Of a stretch of DNA of 64,000 bases, positions 44,550 to 52,907 are shown piece by piece (positions within the stretch are counted from its first letter, which is position 1; each line of letters opens with the position of its first letter). Below the pieces are notes generated by a model, which was given only the letters and a program-made list of their open reading frames with translations, did not search any database and was not told where the DNA came from. Location: positions 124,001-188,000 of the forward strand of contig NZ_MDHN01000008.1 in NCBI RefSeq assembly GCF_001757105.1, written 5' to 3'. The translations under genes were made by a program, and so were the position numbers. The DNA is from Alteromonas confluentis (lineage in GTDB: Bacteria; Pseudomonadota; Gammaproteobacteria; Enterobacterales; Alteromonadaceae).

Positions 44550-44916
44550 GTGTTGATGGAGGGCCTGTTTCTTATTTCACAACGGATTGTGAGGGTGTCC
44601 TGAAATTCGGCAAAGTCCGTAATCGGGCATAGTGCCATAAAGTGACCAATTCTAAGCACTTCTGTGCGCTGAGCCAACCGCCAGAAGCAAAAAAGATGAA
44701 AGTTTCTGCGAGTTTGCCCGTATATCTTCTTTGACTGGTTTAATAATGGCAATTCGACGCCATATATCATGGCTCATCAAGGTAATAATGCACCCAGAGT
44801 ATCTACTTGTCTTAGCGCGGCCTTTTCTGCGCGGGGACAGATGCGGCTATTAACTTACCAGCCAATCTTATACAGTGTTCTGGTACTTTGCGGGATTAAT
44901 TCAGGAGAACGGTAGT
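44550..44916. other. Divergent intergenic region between lptD and djlA
   Basis: 367 bases without a credible gene. It must hold promoters for lptD (reverse) and djlA (forward). I see no convincing sigma-70 pair. A GAAACTT (reverse strand, 44706-44700) followed after 14 bases by TCTGG resembles a sigma-E site but the spacing is short. AGGAG at 44903-44907 is the djlA ribosome site. Confidence 0.5.
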
Positions 44917-45768
44917 ATGTCATTTTGGGGAAAAATCCTCGGTTTTGTGTTCGGGTTTATGTTCCTGAAAATTCCCGGCGCAATCATTGGCCTTATTGTG
45001 GGGCACTTTTTTGATAAAGCCTACAGCCAGGATTTTAATCAACTGGGCGGGTTCGGCCGTTTCTTCACCGACCAGTCTGGGGTAAAACAACAAGCGGTAT
45101 TTTTCCACGCGCTGTTTTCGTCTTTAGGTCATCTGGCTAAATCAGACGGTCACGTAACCGAGCGCGAGATTAAAATTGCCACGCTGCTCATGGATGACAT
45201 GAAGCTTGCGGGTGATGCTCGCCGGGAAGCGCAGCAAGCATTCCGGGAAGGGAAGTCCTCCTCTTTTCCTTTGGCGGACACCTTAAAAGGGCTGGTTGAA
45301 TCCTGCCATGGTCGCCGCGACATATTACAGGTGTTCCTGGAAATTCTTATTCAGGCCGCCTTTGCCGACGGCACGCTTTCTACACCCGAATACAAAGTGC
45401 TGGAGAAAGTCGCGTCGATTCTGAATTTCAAACGCCAGGAACTCGACTTCCTGATTTCTGCTTACGAGGCCGAAATTCGTTTCCGTCAACGTGGCGGACA
45501 GGGCGGAGCCGGTGGTCAGCAAGGCGGCCACCGTGCACAACCTTACTCCGATACTCAAAGCCTGGAAGACGCCTACAAAATTATTGGTGTGAGCGAGTCA
45601 GACGACGAGAAAACCATCAAGCGGGCGTATCGTAAGCGTATGGCGGAACACCATCCTGACAAACTGGCGTCCAAAGGATTGCCGCAACAAGCGTTAGACA
45701 TTGCTAAAGCGAAAACCCAGGATATCCAGGCCGCTTACGAACTGATTAAAGATAAGCGCGGGTTCTAA
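44917..45768 (+). CDS. djlA: Co-chaperone DjlA
   Basis: A 283-aa inner-membrane J-domain protein (E. coli 271). An N-terminal membrane helix (about 5-28), a TerB-like helical domain (about 50-185), a Gly/Gln-rich linker (RGGQGGAGGQQGG) and a C-terminal J domain with HPD (EHHPDKLASKG) are seen. It stimulates DnaK. The start at 44917 gives the family N-terminus MSFWGKILGF and has AGGAG nine bases upstream; a reading frame from 44875 is rejected. xerD starts three bases after its stop. Confidence 0.95.
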   Translation: MSFWGKILGFVFGFMFLKIPGAIIGLIVGHFFDKAYSQDFNQLGGFGRFFTDQSGVKQQAVFFHALFSSLGHLAKSDGHVTEREIKIATLLMDDMKLAGDARREAQQAFREGKSSSFPLADTLKGLVESCHGRRDILQVFLEILIQAAFADGTLSTPEYKVLEKVASILNFKRQELDFLISAYEAEIRFRQRGGQGGAGGQQGGHRAQPYSDTQSLEDAYKIIGVSESDDEKTIKRAYRKRMAEHHPDKLASKGLPQQALDIAKAKTQDIQAAYELIKDKRGF

Positions 45769-45771
45769 GGT

Positions 45772-46686
45772 ATGGCCAAGGCGGTACTGAGTGACGTAAA
45801 CCTGCGGCTCATCGATGAATTCATCGAAATGCTCTGGTTGGAAAAAGGACTCAGCGAACATACTCAACAGAGCTATCGGACCGATCTCACTAAACTGGCA
45901 CTGTACTGTCAGTCAGAAGAAAAAACCGATGATATTAGCCTGTTGATGATGGAGTCGGTGCAGTCGTATTTGTTGCACCGCCGCGATATGGGATTATCTG
46001 CTCGCAGCACCCAGCGTGCCATGTCAGCCATGCGGGCTTTTTATATTTATCTTATTGGTAAACACGTGCGCACCGACAATCCGGTCACGCAGATCCCCAA
46101 CCCTAAATTACCGAAAAAATTGCCAGCGTCGTTAAGCGAACAACAGGTTGACGACCTGCTTAATGCGCCCAATCCAGCCGAGCCGGTAGAGTGCCGCGAT
46201 AAGTGCATGTTGGAAGTGTTGTATGCCACTGGCTTGCGGGTGTCTGAACTGATTGGTCTGCGTCTTGATCAGGTAAGTTTGCAGCAGGGCGTGGTGCGGG
46301 TAACCGGTAAAGGCAACAAAGAAAGATTGGTGCCGTTAGGTGAAGATGCCATTGACTGGATTGAAACCTACATGAAAACGGCCCGACCGGAACTGCTGAA
46401 ACATCAAACCGATGTGCTTTTTGTTAGTTTGCGTGGCGTGCAGATGACCCGCCAGACATTCTGGCACCGGATAAAATACTATGCCCAGGTGGCTGGTATC
46501 GATCAGCATTTGTCACCACACACATTGCGCCATGCGTTCGCGACCCATTTGCTAAACCATGGCGCCGATTTACGCGTGGTACAAATGTTATTAGGCCATA
46601 GCGATTTATCCACCACCCAAATTTATACCCATGTGGCAACCGAACGGTTACAGAATTTAATTCATACCCATCATCCTCGGGGGTAA
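45772..46686 (+). CDS. xerD: Site-specific tyrosine recombinase XerD
   Basis: A 304-aa recombinase (E. coli 298) that with XerC resolves chromosome dimers at dif. The SAM-like core-binding domain (about 10-95; EKGLSEHTQQSYRTDL) is followed by the catalytic domain with GLRVSEL, His250-x-x-Arg253 (HTLRHAFATH), LGHSDLSTTQ and the nucleophile Tyr285. In many gammaproteobacteria xerD precedes dsbC and recJ, as here. Confidence 0.96.
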   Translation: MAKAVLSDVNLRLIDEFIEMLWLEKGLSEHTQQSYRTDLTKLALYCQSEEKTDDISLLMMESVQSYLLHRRDMGLSARSTQRAMSAMRAFYIYLIGKHVRTDNPVTQIPNPKLPKKLPASLSEQQVDDLLNAPNPAEPVECRDKCMLEVLYATGLRVSELIGLRLDQVSLQQGVVRVTGKGNKERLVPLGEDAIDWIETYMKTARPELLKHQTDVLFVSLRGVQMTRQTFWHRIKYYAQVAGIDQHLSPHTLRHAFATHLLNHGADLRVVQMLLGHSDLSTTQIYTHVATERLQNLIHTHHPRG

Positions 46687-46813
46687 TGCGGTGAACGTCG
46701 TGGGTATTCTTTCAGATGCCTTTCCGGCGTTTAACTTTATGCTAATATTGCGCTAACTAAGCATAATAATCAGTTTCAGATGGGCCAGCTAGCCTGTTCA
46801 GCAAGGAGTTTTC

Positions 46814-47587
46814 ATGAGATTTAGCCATCACGCAGTGATGCTCGCCCTTGGTATTGTATTATCAAGTGGTTGCTCGGCAGATGCCGAAACCAAGCAAGCC
46901 AGCGAAACAAAAACCGCCACACCAGTAAATGAAACAGCAGAACAGGCCGTTTACGACACAGTAACGGGCGTGGTGGGTGTGGAACCCGATGCGATTGCCA
47001 ATTCACAAATCGACGGTTTGTTGCAGGTAACTGCCGCTAATCAGGTGTTTTACGTTACTGAGAAAGGTGACTACATCATGTTTGGTCACCTGTTCGATGT
47101 GAATGCCGGCATGAAGGACGTAACGGAAGTAGCGCTGGGTCAAGTGCGTCTGGACGTGATTGCGCCATTCGCTGATCAAGGCATCGAATTTAAAGCGGAA
47201 AACGAAAAGCACGTAATGACCGTGTTTACCGATTATTCCTGCGGTTATTGCCAGAAACTGCATCGTGAAGTCGAGGAGCTTAACGATGCCGGTATCACCG
47301 TGCGTTACCTGGCATGGCCTCGTCAGGGGCTGAACACGCCAAATTACGACAATATGGTAGCCATCTGGTGCTCGGACGATCCGCAACAAGCGTTGAACCG
47401 CGCAAAATCGATTTCGAATCCTACGTTCCCTAAAGCCGATTGTGATAACACAGTGGCAGAGCAGTTTGTTGCCGGACGCCAGTTAGGTATTCGTGGTACG
47501 CCAGCGATTATTTTTGATGACGGTACCATGTTACCGGGCTATAAACCTGCCGCAGAGCTTATTGCTCAGTTTGCCCGTTCAGAGTAA
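46814..47587 (+). CDS. dsbC: Thiol:disulfide isomerase DsbC
   Basis: A 257-aa periplasmic disulfide isomerase. An N-terminal dimerisation domain (about 60-120) and a thioredoxin fold with Cys143-Gly-Tyr-Cys146 and the cis-proline loop GIRGTPAIIF are seen. The signal region ends VLSSGC (Cys20), resembling a lipobox, so it may be membrane-anchored rather than freely soluble as in E. coli (236 aa); a Thr/Glu-rich stretch follows. recJ starts three bases after its stop. AAGGAG precedes the ATG. Confidence 0.94.
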   Translation: MRFSHHAVMLALGIVLSSGCSADAETKQASETKTATPVNETAEQAVYDTVTGVVGVEPDAIANSQIDGLLQVTAANQVFYVTEKGDYIMFGHLFDVNAGMKDVTEVALGQVRLDVIAPFADQGIEFKAENEKHVMTVFTDYSCGYCQKLHREVEELNDAGITVRYLAWPRQGLNTPNYDNMVAIWCSDDPQQALNRAKSISNPTFPKADCDNTVAEQFVAGRQLGIRGTPAIIFDDGTMLPGYKPAAELIAQFARSE

Positions 47588-47590
47588 GTC

Positions 47591-49321
47591 ATGTCGTTAC
47601 CCATCGTCAGACGCCAGCTTTGCTCGGCGTCGCGTTTAAGTGCTGAGTTACACCCTGTGCTCGACAGGGTGTATCGCGGTCGGGCGGTTGAAACGGTTGA
47701 TGAACTCGACAACGCCCTAAAACAACTTTCCCACTTTAATCTGCTAAAAGGCATCGATGATGCCACGCACTGCCTGATCAATGCCATTCGCCAACAAAAG
47801 CGGGTTACCATTATTGGCGACTTCGACGCCGATGGCGCCACCTCTACGGCCGTGTGCATGCTGGCGCTAAAACAGCTTGGCCTGCAGTCGGTGAATTATC
47901 TGGTACCGAACCGCTTTGATTTTGGCTACGGCCTCAGTGAGCAAATTGTGGAAGTGGCTTACCAGCAGGGCACAGATATTCTGCTTACGGTAGATAACGG
48001 CATTGCTTGCTTAGCTGGGGTGACAAAGGCGAAGTCTTTAGGGCTTGAAGTGATAGTGACCGATCACCATCTACCCGGAAATACACTGCCTGATGCAGAC
48101 GCCATTGTGAATCCGAACCAGCCTGGATGTCACTTCCCATCGAAGAACCTGGCCGGGGTAGGCGTCGCGTTTTACCTTATGCTGTCTTTGCGATCTGAAA
48201 TGCAAAAAGCCGGTATGTTTAATGACATACCCGCGCCGAATCTGGCCAACTTGCTGGATATCGTGGCGGTGGGCACGGTGGCCGATGTGGTGGCGCTGGA
48301 TAAAAACAACCGCGTGTTGGTGTATCAAGGCTTACAGCGTATTCGCAGTGGGCATTGTCGACCGGGCATAAAAGCCCTGTTCGAAGTGGCCAACCGCAAT
48401 AAACCGTTGGGTTACCTCACTTCCACAGATTTAGGCTTTGTGATTGGCCCCCGTTTAAATGCGGCAGGGCGGCTGGATGACATGGCACTGGGTATAGAGT
48501 GTTTGTTATGCGACGACGCAATTCAGGCCCGTCATATGGCGGCAGAGCTAGATAGACTCAACCTGCAGCGCCGCGCCATCGAAACAGAAATGAAAGAAGA
48601 GGCGGAAGCCGCGCTGGAATCAATTTCGTTAGGCGACGCCTTGCCGCCAGCGTTGGTGCTGTATCAGCCTCATTTTCATCAGGGCGTGATCGGTATCGTA
48701 GCGGGCCGACTTAAAGAAAAGCATCATCGACCTGTGATTGTGTTTGCCAAGCAAGATGAAACCACGCTGAAAGGTTCTGCTCGTTCCATTCCTGGTCTGC
48801 ATATTCGCGATATTCTTGATGAAGTGAATACCGGCTGGCCCGGCGTAATCGATAAATTTGGTGGTCACGCCATGGCGGCAGGACTGAGCTTACCCGCCGA
48901 CGCCTTGCCTGCGTTCGAAAAAGCGCTGCAAACGGTGGTGTTACGGCACCTTGAGAATATCGACTGCGAAAAACAAATTTTGTCTGATGGCGAACTGGCC
49001 GCTGATGAAATGGATCTCACCCTTGCGCATGCATTGCGTCAGGCCGGGCCATTTGGTCAGGGGTTCGATGCGCCTAAGTTCGACGGTGTGCTGGATATTG
49101 TTGATCAGCGCATGGTGGGCGAGAACAAGAACCACCTCAAAGTGGTATTCCGCAAAGACAATGGCGAGGAAATCGACGGCATCGCTTTTGGCGTAGATAC
49201 CAATGTGTGGCCGAACGCCGGTATTCTGCGTGCCGAAGTGGTGTATCAGTTAGACATCAATACGTTCCGCGGGCGCGAATCTGTGCAGCTATTGGTTGAG
49301 GAGATCGCGCCCCGTGACTGA
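47591..49321 (+). CDS. recJ: Single-stranded-DNA exonuclease RecJ
   Basis: A 576-aa 5'-3' exonuclease (E. coli 577) for RecF-pathway recombination and mismatch and base-excision repair. DHH-family motifs are GDFDADGATSTA, TVDNG, Asp158-His159-His160 (TDHHLPG), and the DHHA1 motif GGHAMAAGLSL. Its end overlaps the following small gene by eight bases. Confidence 0.97.
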   Translation: MSLPIVRRQLCSASRLSAELHPVLDRVYRGRAVETVDELDNALKQLSHFNLLKGIDDATHCLINAIRQQKRVTIIGDFDADGATSTAVCMLALKQLGLQSVNYLVPNRFDFGYGLSEQIVEVAYQQGTDILLTVDNGIACLAGVTKAKSLGLEVIVTDHHLPGNTLPDADAIVNPNQPGCHFPSKNLAGVGVAFYLMLSLRSEMQKAGMFNDIPAPNLANLLDIVAVGTVADVVALDKNNRVLVYQGLQRIRSGHCRPGIKALFEVANRNKPLGYLTSTDLGFVIGPRLNAAGRLDDMALGIECLLCDDAIQARHMAAELDRLNLQRRAIETEMKEEAEAALESISLGDALPPALVLYQPHFHQGVIGIVAGRLKEKHHRPVIVFAKQDETTLKGSARSIPGLHIRDILDEVNTGWPGVIDKFGGHAMAAGLSLPADALPAFEKALQTVVLRHLENIDCEKQILSDGELAADEMDLTLAHALRQAGPFGQGFDAPKFDGVLDIVDQRMVGENKNHLKVVFRKDNGEEIDGIAFGVDTNVWPNAGILRAEVVYQLDINTFRGRESVQLLVEEIAPRD

Positions 49322-49586
49322 CGGCAAGGCCCTTACCGACAAACATCGCGACCTCACCCACAGCGAAAATCTGCGGGTGATCTCCCATGTTCAGCGGGAA
49401 GAGGGTGACTGGGTAAGACACACTTTAATGATTGAAGGCGTAGACGTGCCGTTTATTTTCCGTCGTAAGCAGCAGTATCAGTCGTTAAAAGGGGCGCGGG
49501 TAAACCTCACCTATTACCGGCAGAGTGAAGAGGTCGCCGGTATTGAATTTGAAACCATGAAAGTGGTGCGGATTAAGCGGAGCTAA
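49314..49586 (+). CDS. Small conserved-looking protein between recJ and recO
   Basis: A 90-aa soluble protein of unrecognised family, rich in beta-strand-like segments (HTLMIEGVDVPFIFRRKQQY, VNLTYYRQSEEVAGIEFE). A GTG start at 49314 has GAGGAG ten bases upstream; a TTG six codons earlier is less likely. It overlaps recJ by eight bases and ends five bases before recO, so it is in the same operon. Codon use resembles its neighbours. A function in DNA repair is only suggested by position. Confidence 0.75.
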   Translation: MTDGKALTDKHRDLTHSENLRVISHVQREEGDWVRHTLMIEGVDVPFIFRRKQQYQSLKGARVNLTYYRQSEEVAGIEFETMKVVRIKRS

Positions 49587-49591
49587 CCGGT

Positions 49592-50287
49592 ATGTCGCAG
49601 TCGGAATGGCTGGATGCTTACGTGCTTCACCGTCGTCCTTATCGGGAAACCTCTTATATCGTGGACTTTTTTACCTTTCAACAAGGTAAAGTAAGCGCCG
49701 TGGCGAAAGGCGTGCGTAGCAGCAAAAACGACCGCAAAAGCCTGCTCCAACCCTTTCGCAAAGTGCGTGTTCAGCTTTCAGGCAAAACCGATTTAAAAAA
49801 TCTACGTACCATCGAAGGCGACGGCCCTGTGCCCATGCTTTCCGGAAACAGCCTGTTTTGCGCCATGTACCTCAATGAAATTCTTAACCGCGTGATGCCC
49901 GCCGGCCTCGCCAGTGATACCGTGTATTTGCAATATCAGCATGCGCTCAATGCCATTGATGAACAGCCCGATATTGAAAAAATCCTCCGCGAATTTGAGT
50001 TTGCCTTACTTGAGGAAATGGGCATGCTGGCGGACTGGTTTTCAGACGGAATCAGCGGCGAGCCAGTGGAAGAGAGTGGCTGGTATTTATACTCGCCGGA
50101 ACAAGGCTTTGTTACCTGTCATCAACGTGATCACAAATACCGTTTACCGGGTGCGGCGCTACTGGCATTGGGCAACGGGGAGTGGAACGAAGTGTCGCGC
50201 CGGGCAGCAAAACTTATCAATCGTCAGGCGCTTCATGTCTTGCTTGGCGGCAAACCGCTAAAAAGCCGGGAATTGTTTCGCAGTTAA
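49592..50287 (+). CDS. recO: DNA repair protein RecO
   Basis: A 231-aa recombination mediator (E. coli 242) that loads RecA onto SSB-coated DNA with RecR. The OB-fold N-terminus AYVLHRRPYRETSYIVDFFT and GKVSAVAKGVRSSKND, and the C-terminal SRELFRS, are typical. In E. coli recO follows era; here it follows recJ and a small gene. Confidence 0.94.
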   Translation: MSQSEWLDAYVLHRRPYRETSYIVDFFTFQQGKVSAVAKGVRSSKNDRKSLLQPFRKVRVQLSGKTDLKNLRTIEGDGPVPMLSGNSLFCAMYLNEILNRVMPAGLASDTVYLQYQHALNAIDEQPDIEKILREFEFALLEEMGMLADWFSDGISGEPVEESGWYLYSPEQGFVTCHQRDHKYRLPGAALLALGNGEWNEVSRRAAKLINRQALHVLLGGKPLKSRELFRS

Positions 50288-50391
50288 ACCCCATTGTGAA
50301 ATGATTTTCAGCAACCACTTAGCGAGTTTTTTGCTACAATCCTCGCACTTCCTGGCTATCACGCTATTTCAGTTCAGAGGCACAATAATTC

Positions 50392-51135
50392 ATGAAAGAC
50401 ATCCTGTTAGGCGTCAATATCGATCATATCGCTACGCTTCGTAACGCCCGTGGCACCAGCTACCCCGATCCGGTGCATGCAGCCGACATCGCTGAGCGTG
50501 CCGGTGCCGATGGTATTACCGTGCACTTGCGTGAAGACCGTCGTCACATTAAAGACAGGGACGTGGAAATTCTTGCCCGCACTATTAATACCCGCCTGAA
50601 TCTTGAAATGGCCGTGACCGATGAGATGCTGGAGATTGCGCTTAAAACGCAACCCGCGTTTTGCTGTTTGGTTCCTGAAAAGCGTGAGGAACTCACCACT
50701 GAAGGCGGCTTAGACGTGGCTGGCAATTTTGATGCGGTGAAACATGCCTGCGATGTACTCGGCAACGCCGGCATAGAGGTGTCACTGTTCATCGATGCCG
50801 ACGAAAAGCAAATTGATGCCGCGGTAGAATGTGGTGCGCCGTACATCGAAATTCACACCGGCCAATATGCCGAAGCCAAAAGCGAACGGGAACAGGAAGT
50901 GGAACTCGACAGGCTTCGAAAAGGCATAAGCTACGCCGCGAAGAAGGGCCTGAAAGTCAATGCGGGTCACGGCTTGCACTATCACAATGTGAAGCCCATT
51001 GCGGCAATTCCTGAACTGATTGAGCTGAATATTGGGCACGCCATTATTGCTCGCGCCGCGTTTGATGGCCTGGCAAACGCCGTTGCCGATATGCGTGCAC
51101 TCATGATTGAAGCCCGCGCCGGGAGTGCTAAGTAA
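50392..51135 (+). CDS. pdxJ: Pyridoxine 5'-phosphate synthase PdxJ
   Basis: A 247-aa TIM-barrel enzyme (E. coli 243) condensing the PdxA product with deoxyxylulose phosphate. [20 protein letters not shown] at the N-terminus, [13 protein letters not shown] and [11 protein letters not shown] are diagnostic. It lies 104 bases after recO and three bases before acpS, an order shared with E. coli. Confidence 0.97.
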   Translation: MKDILLGVNIDHIATLRNARGTSYPDPVHAADIAERAGADGITVHLREDRRHIKDRDVEILARTINTRLNLEMAVTDEMLEIALKTQPAFCCLVPEKREELTTEGGLDVAGNFDAVKHACDVLGNAGIEVSLFIDADEKQIDAAVECGAPYIEIHTGQYAEAKSEREQEVELDRLRKGISYAAKKGLKVNAGHGLHYHNVKPIAAIPELIELNIGHAIIARAAFDGLANAVADMRALMIEARAGSAK

Positions 51136-51138
51136 GTC

Positions 51139-51540
51139 ATGGCCATTGTGGGAATGGGCACCGATATCGTTGAGATAGCCCGTATTGAAGAAGCGTTATC
51201 CCGATCATCGCGGTTAGCGCCTCGCGTGCTTACGCCAACGGAAATGACGCTGTTTGAAAGCAGCAGTGAGCCGGTGCGCTATCTTGCCAAGCGGTTTGCA
51301 GCAAAAGAAGCGGCCGTCAAAGCGTTAGGTACGGGGATCGGCCGTGGTATTGGCTGGCATCATATTGAAGTGTCTAACGATGAACTTGGGGCTCCTAAAC
51401 TCGCTTTTTCAGATGCCTTCGCACAGCGCTGCGAGGCACTTGGCGTGACTCACAGCCACATTTCCATTTCTGACGAACAGCATTACGCCACCGCTACCGT
51501 GATCCTTGAATGCCTGCAACCCGCGGGCAAAGAGGTGTAA
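51139..51540 (+). CDS. acpS: Holo-[acyl-carrier-protein] synthase AcpS
   Basis: A 133-aa enzyme (E. coli 126) that attaches phosphopantetheine from CoA to the acyl carrier protein. Metal- and CoA-binding motifs GMGTDIVEIARIE and KRFAAKEAAVKALGTG are present. The rlmD start follows its stop by two bases. Confidence 0.96.
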   Translation: MAIVGMGTDIVEIARIEEALSRSSRLAPRVLTPTEMTLFESSSEPVRYLAKRFAAKEAAVKALGTGIGRGIGWHHIEVSNDELGAPKLAFSDAFAQRCEALGVTHSHISISDEQHYATATVILECLQPAGKEV

Positions 51541-51542
51541 GC

Positions 51543-52883
51543 ATGGTCAGTATTTATAAACCGGCTAAAAAACCGAAGAAGCAGCCCAGCGCAAAAACTG
51601 TGACCATTGAGTCTATGGACATGAATGGACAGGGCTTTTGCGGGCAGGACTCTTCTAAACAGGGAAGTCCGGTACTCTTTGTTGATGGCGCGCTTCCCGG
51701 CGAAACCGTAGAAGTGGCAATAACCCAAAGCCAGAAGCGCTTTAGCCGTGGTCGCGTGCGCAAGGTGCTGCAAGCCAGCGCTGAACGTCGCGCTCCGTTC
51801 TGTCCACTCATCAACACCTGTGGCGGCTGCCAGCTTCAACATGTCGATGCTGATGCGGCACTTAATATGCGACAGCAAGCCATGGACAGTTATTGGCAGA
51901 AGCAGCTTAACGTGGCCGATATTCCCTGGCAGCCTGCGATTACCGGCGAACGCCGTGGCTATCGACGCAAAGCGCGTCTGGCCGTAGACGCCCGCAACGA
52001 CGATAAATTTATCATGGGGTTTCGTCAGGAACAGGGCAAAAACATCGTTAATGTAGACCATTGCCCGGTACTCAGAGACGATTTGTCTGCGCTGATAACC
52101 CCGCTAAAAAGTGTATTCGCAGGACTACCTGGTCGTCGTCACATTGGTCACGTCACCCTCACTGGTGGCGATAATGTGAACGCGGTATCGGTGCGTATGG
52201 TCAAACCGGCTAACTCTGCCTTTAAAAATGCGCTGACTGCGTTTGCCGAACAGAACCAGATTAATGTCAGTATTGATGGCCCTGATCAACACCAACGCTT
52301 GTATGAGGTGGCACCCTTAGTCTGTCACACTGAAGATGATCTGGTGCTGACACCGTCTGATGACGATTTCATTCAGGTTAACGGTGATGTGAACCGTAAA
52401 ATGGTGGCGCAGGCCATGCAGTGGTTGAACCCGCAGGCGGGAGAACGCATTGCCGATTGGTTCAGCGGACTGGGCAATTTTTCTCTTTCGCTGGCAACGC
52501 GCGGCGCGCAGGTACAGGCCGTGGAAGGCGTGGCCGAAATGGTGCAACGGGCGAGAGAAAATGCGTCAAAGCAGGGCGTGAACAATATAGATTGGCTGCA
52601 TCTGGATCTGTCTGACGAAAAAGCCGTACAAACTGCGTTGGCAGCCGGATTCGACAAAGTGCTTATCGATCCTTCACGTGAGGGGGCTTACGCCGTTTGC
52701 GAAGCGTTAAGCCAATCTGGCATCAAATCAATTTTGTATGTTTCTTGCAATCCGAGTACGCTGACAAGAGATGTGCAGTGCCTTCTGTCTGCCGGATACG
52801 CCATCGAGCAAGTGGGACTCATTGAAATGTTCCCGTATACACGGCATCTGGAAGTCATGATGTTACTAACGGATAACCAATAA
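51543..52883 (+). CDS. rlmD: 23S rRNA (uracil-1939-C5) methyltransferase RlmD
   Basis: A 446-aa RNA methyltransferase (E. coli 433). An N-terminal TRAM domain (about 20-75; GQGFCG), an iron-sulfur cluster site (CPLINTCGGCQLQH), a SAM site (DWFSGLGNFSL) and the catalytic VSCNPSTLTRD are seen. The start at 51543 has AGAGGTG upstream; an earlier in-frame start inside acpS is unlikely. Confidence 0.96.
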   Translation: MVSIYKPAKKPKKQPSAKTVTIESMDMNGQGFCGQDSSKQGSPVLFVDGALPGETVEVAITQSQKRFSRGRVRKVLQASAERRAPFCPLINTCGGCQLQHVDADAALNMRQQAMDSYWQKQLNVADIPWQPAITGERRGYRRKARLAVDARNDDKFIMGFRQEQGKNIVNVDHCPVLRDDLSALITPLKSVFAGLPGRRHIGHVTLTGGDNVNAVSVRMVKPANSAFKNALTAFAEQNQINVSIDGPDQHQRLYEVAPLVCHTEDDLVLTPSDDDFIQVNGDVNRKMVAQAMQWLNPQAGERIADWFSGLGNFSLSLATRGAQVQAVEGVAEMVQRARENASKQGVNNIDWLHLDLSDEKAVQTALAAGFDKVLIDPSREGAYAVCEALSQSGIKSILYVSCNPSTLTRDVQCLLSAGYAIEQVGLIEMFPYTRHLEVMMLLTDNQ

Positions 52884-52907
52884 GAAGTTAAAGCGAGTTG
52901 ATGTGTT

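Noticed and set aside
44681..44706. Possible sigma-E promoter for lptD (GAAACTT ... TCTGG on the reverse strand)
   Set aside because: The spacer is 14 bases, shorter than usual for sigma-E, and the -10 is imperfect. lptD is often sigma-E controlled, but this site alone does not show it.
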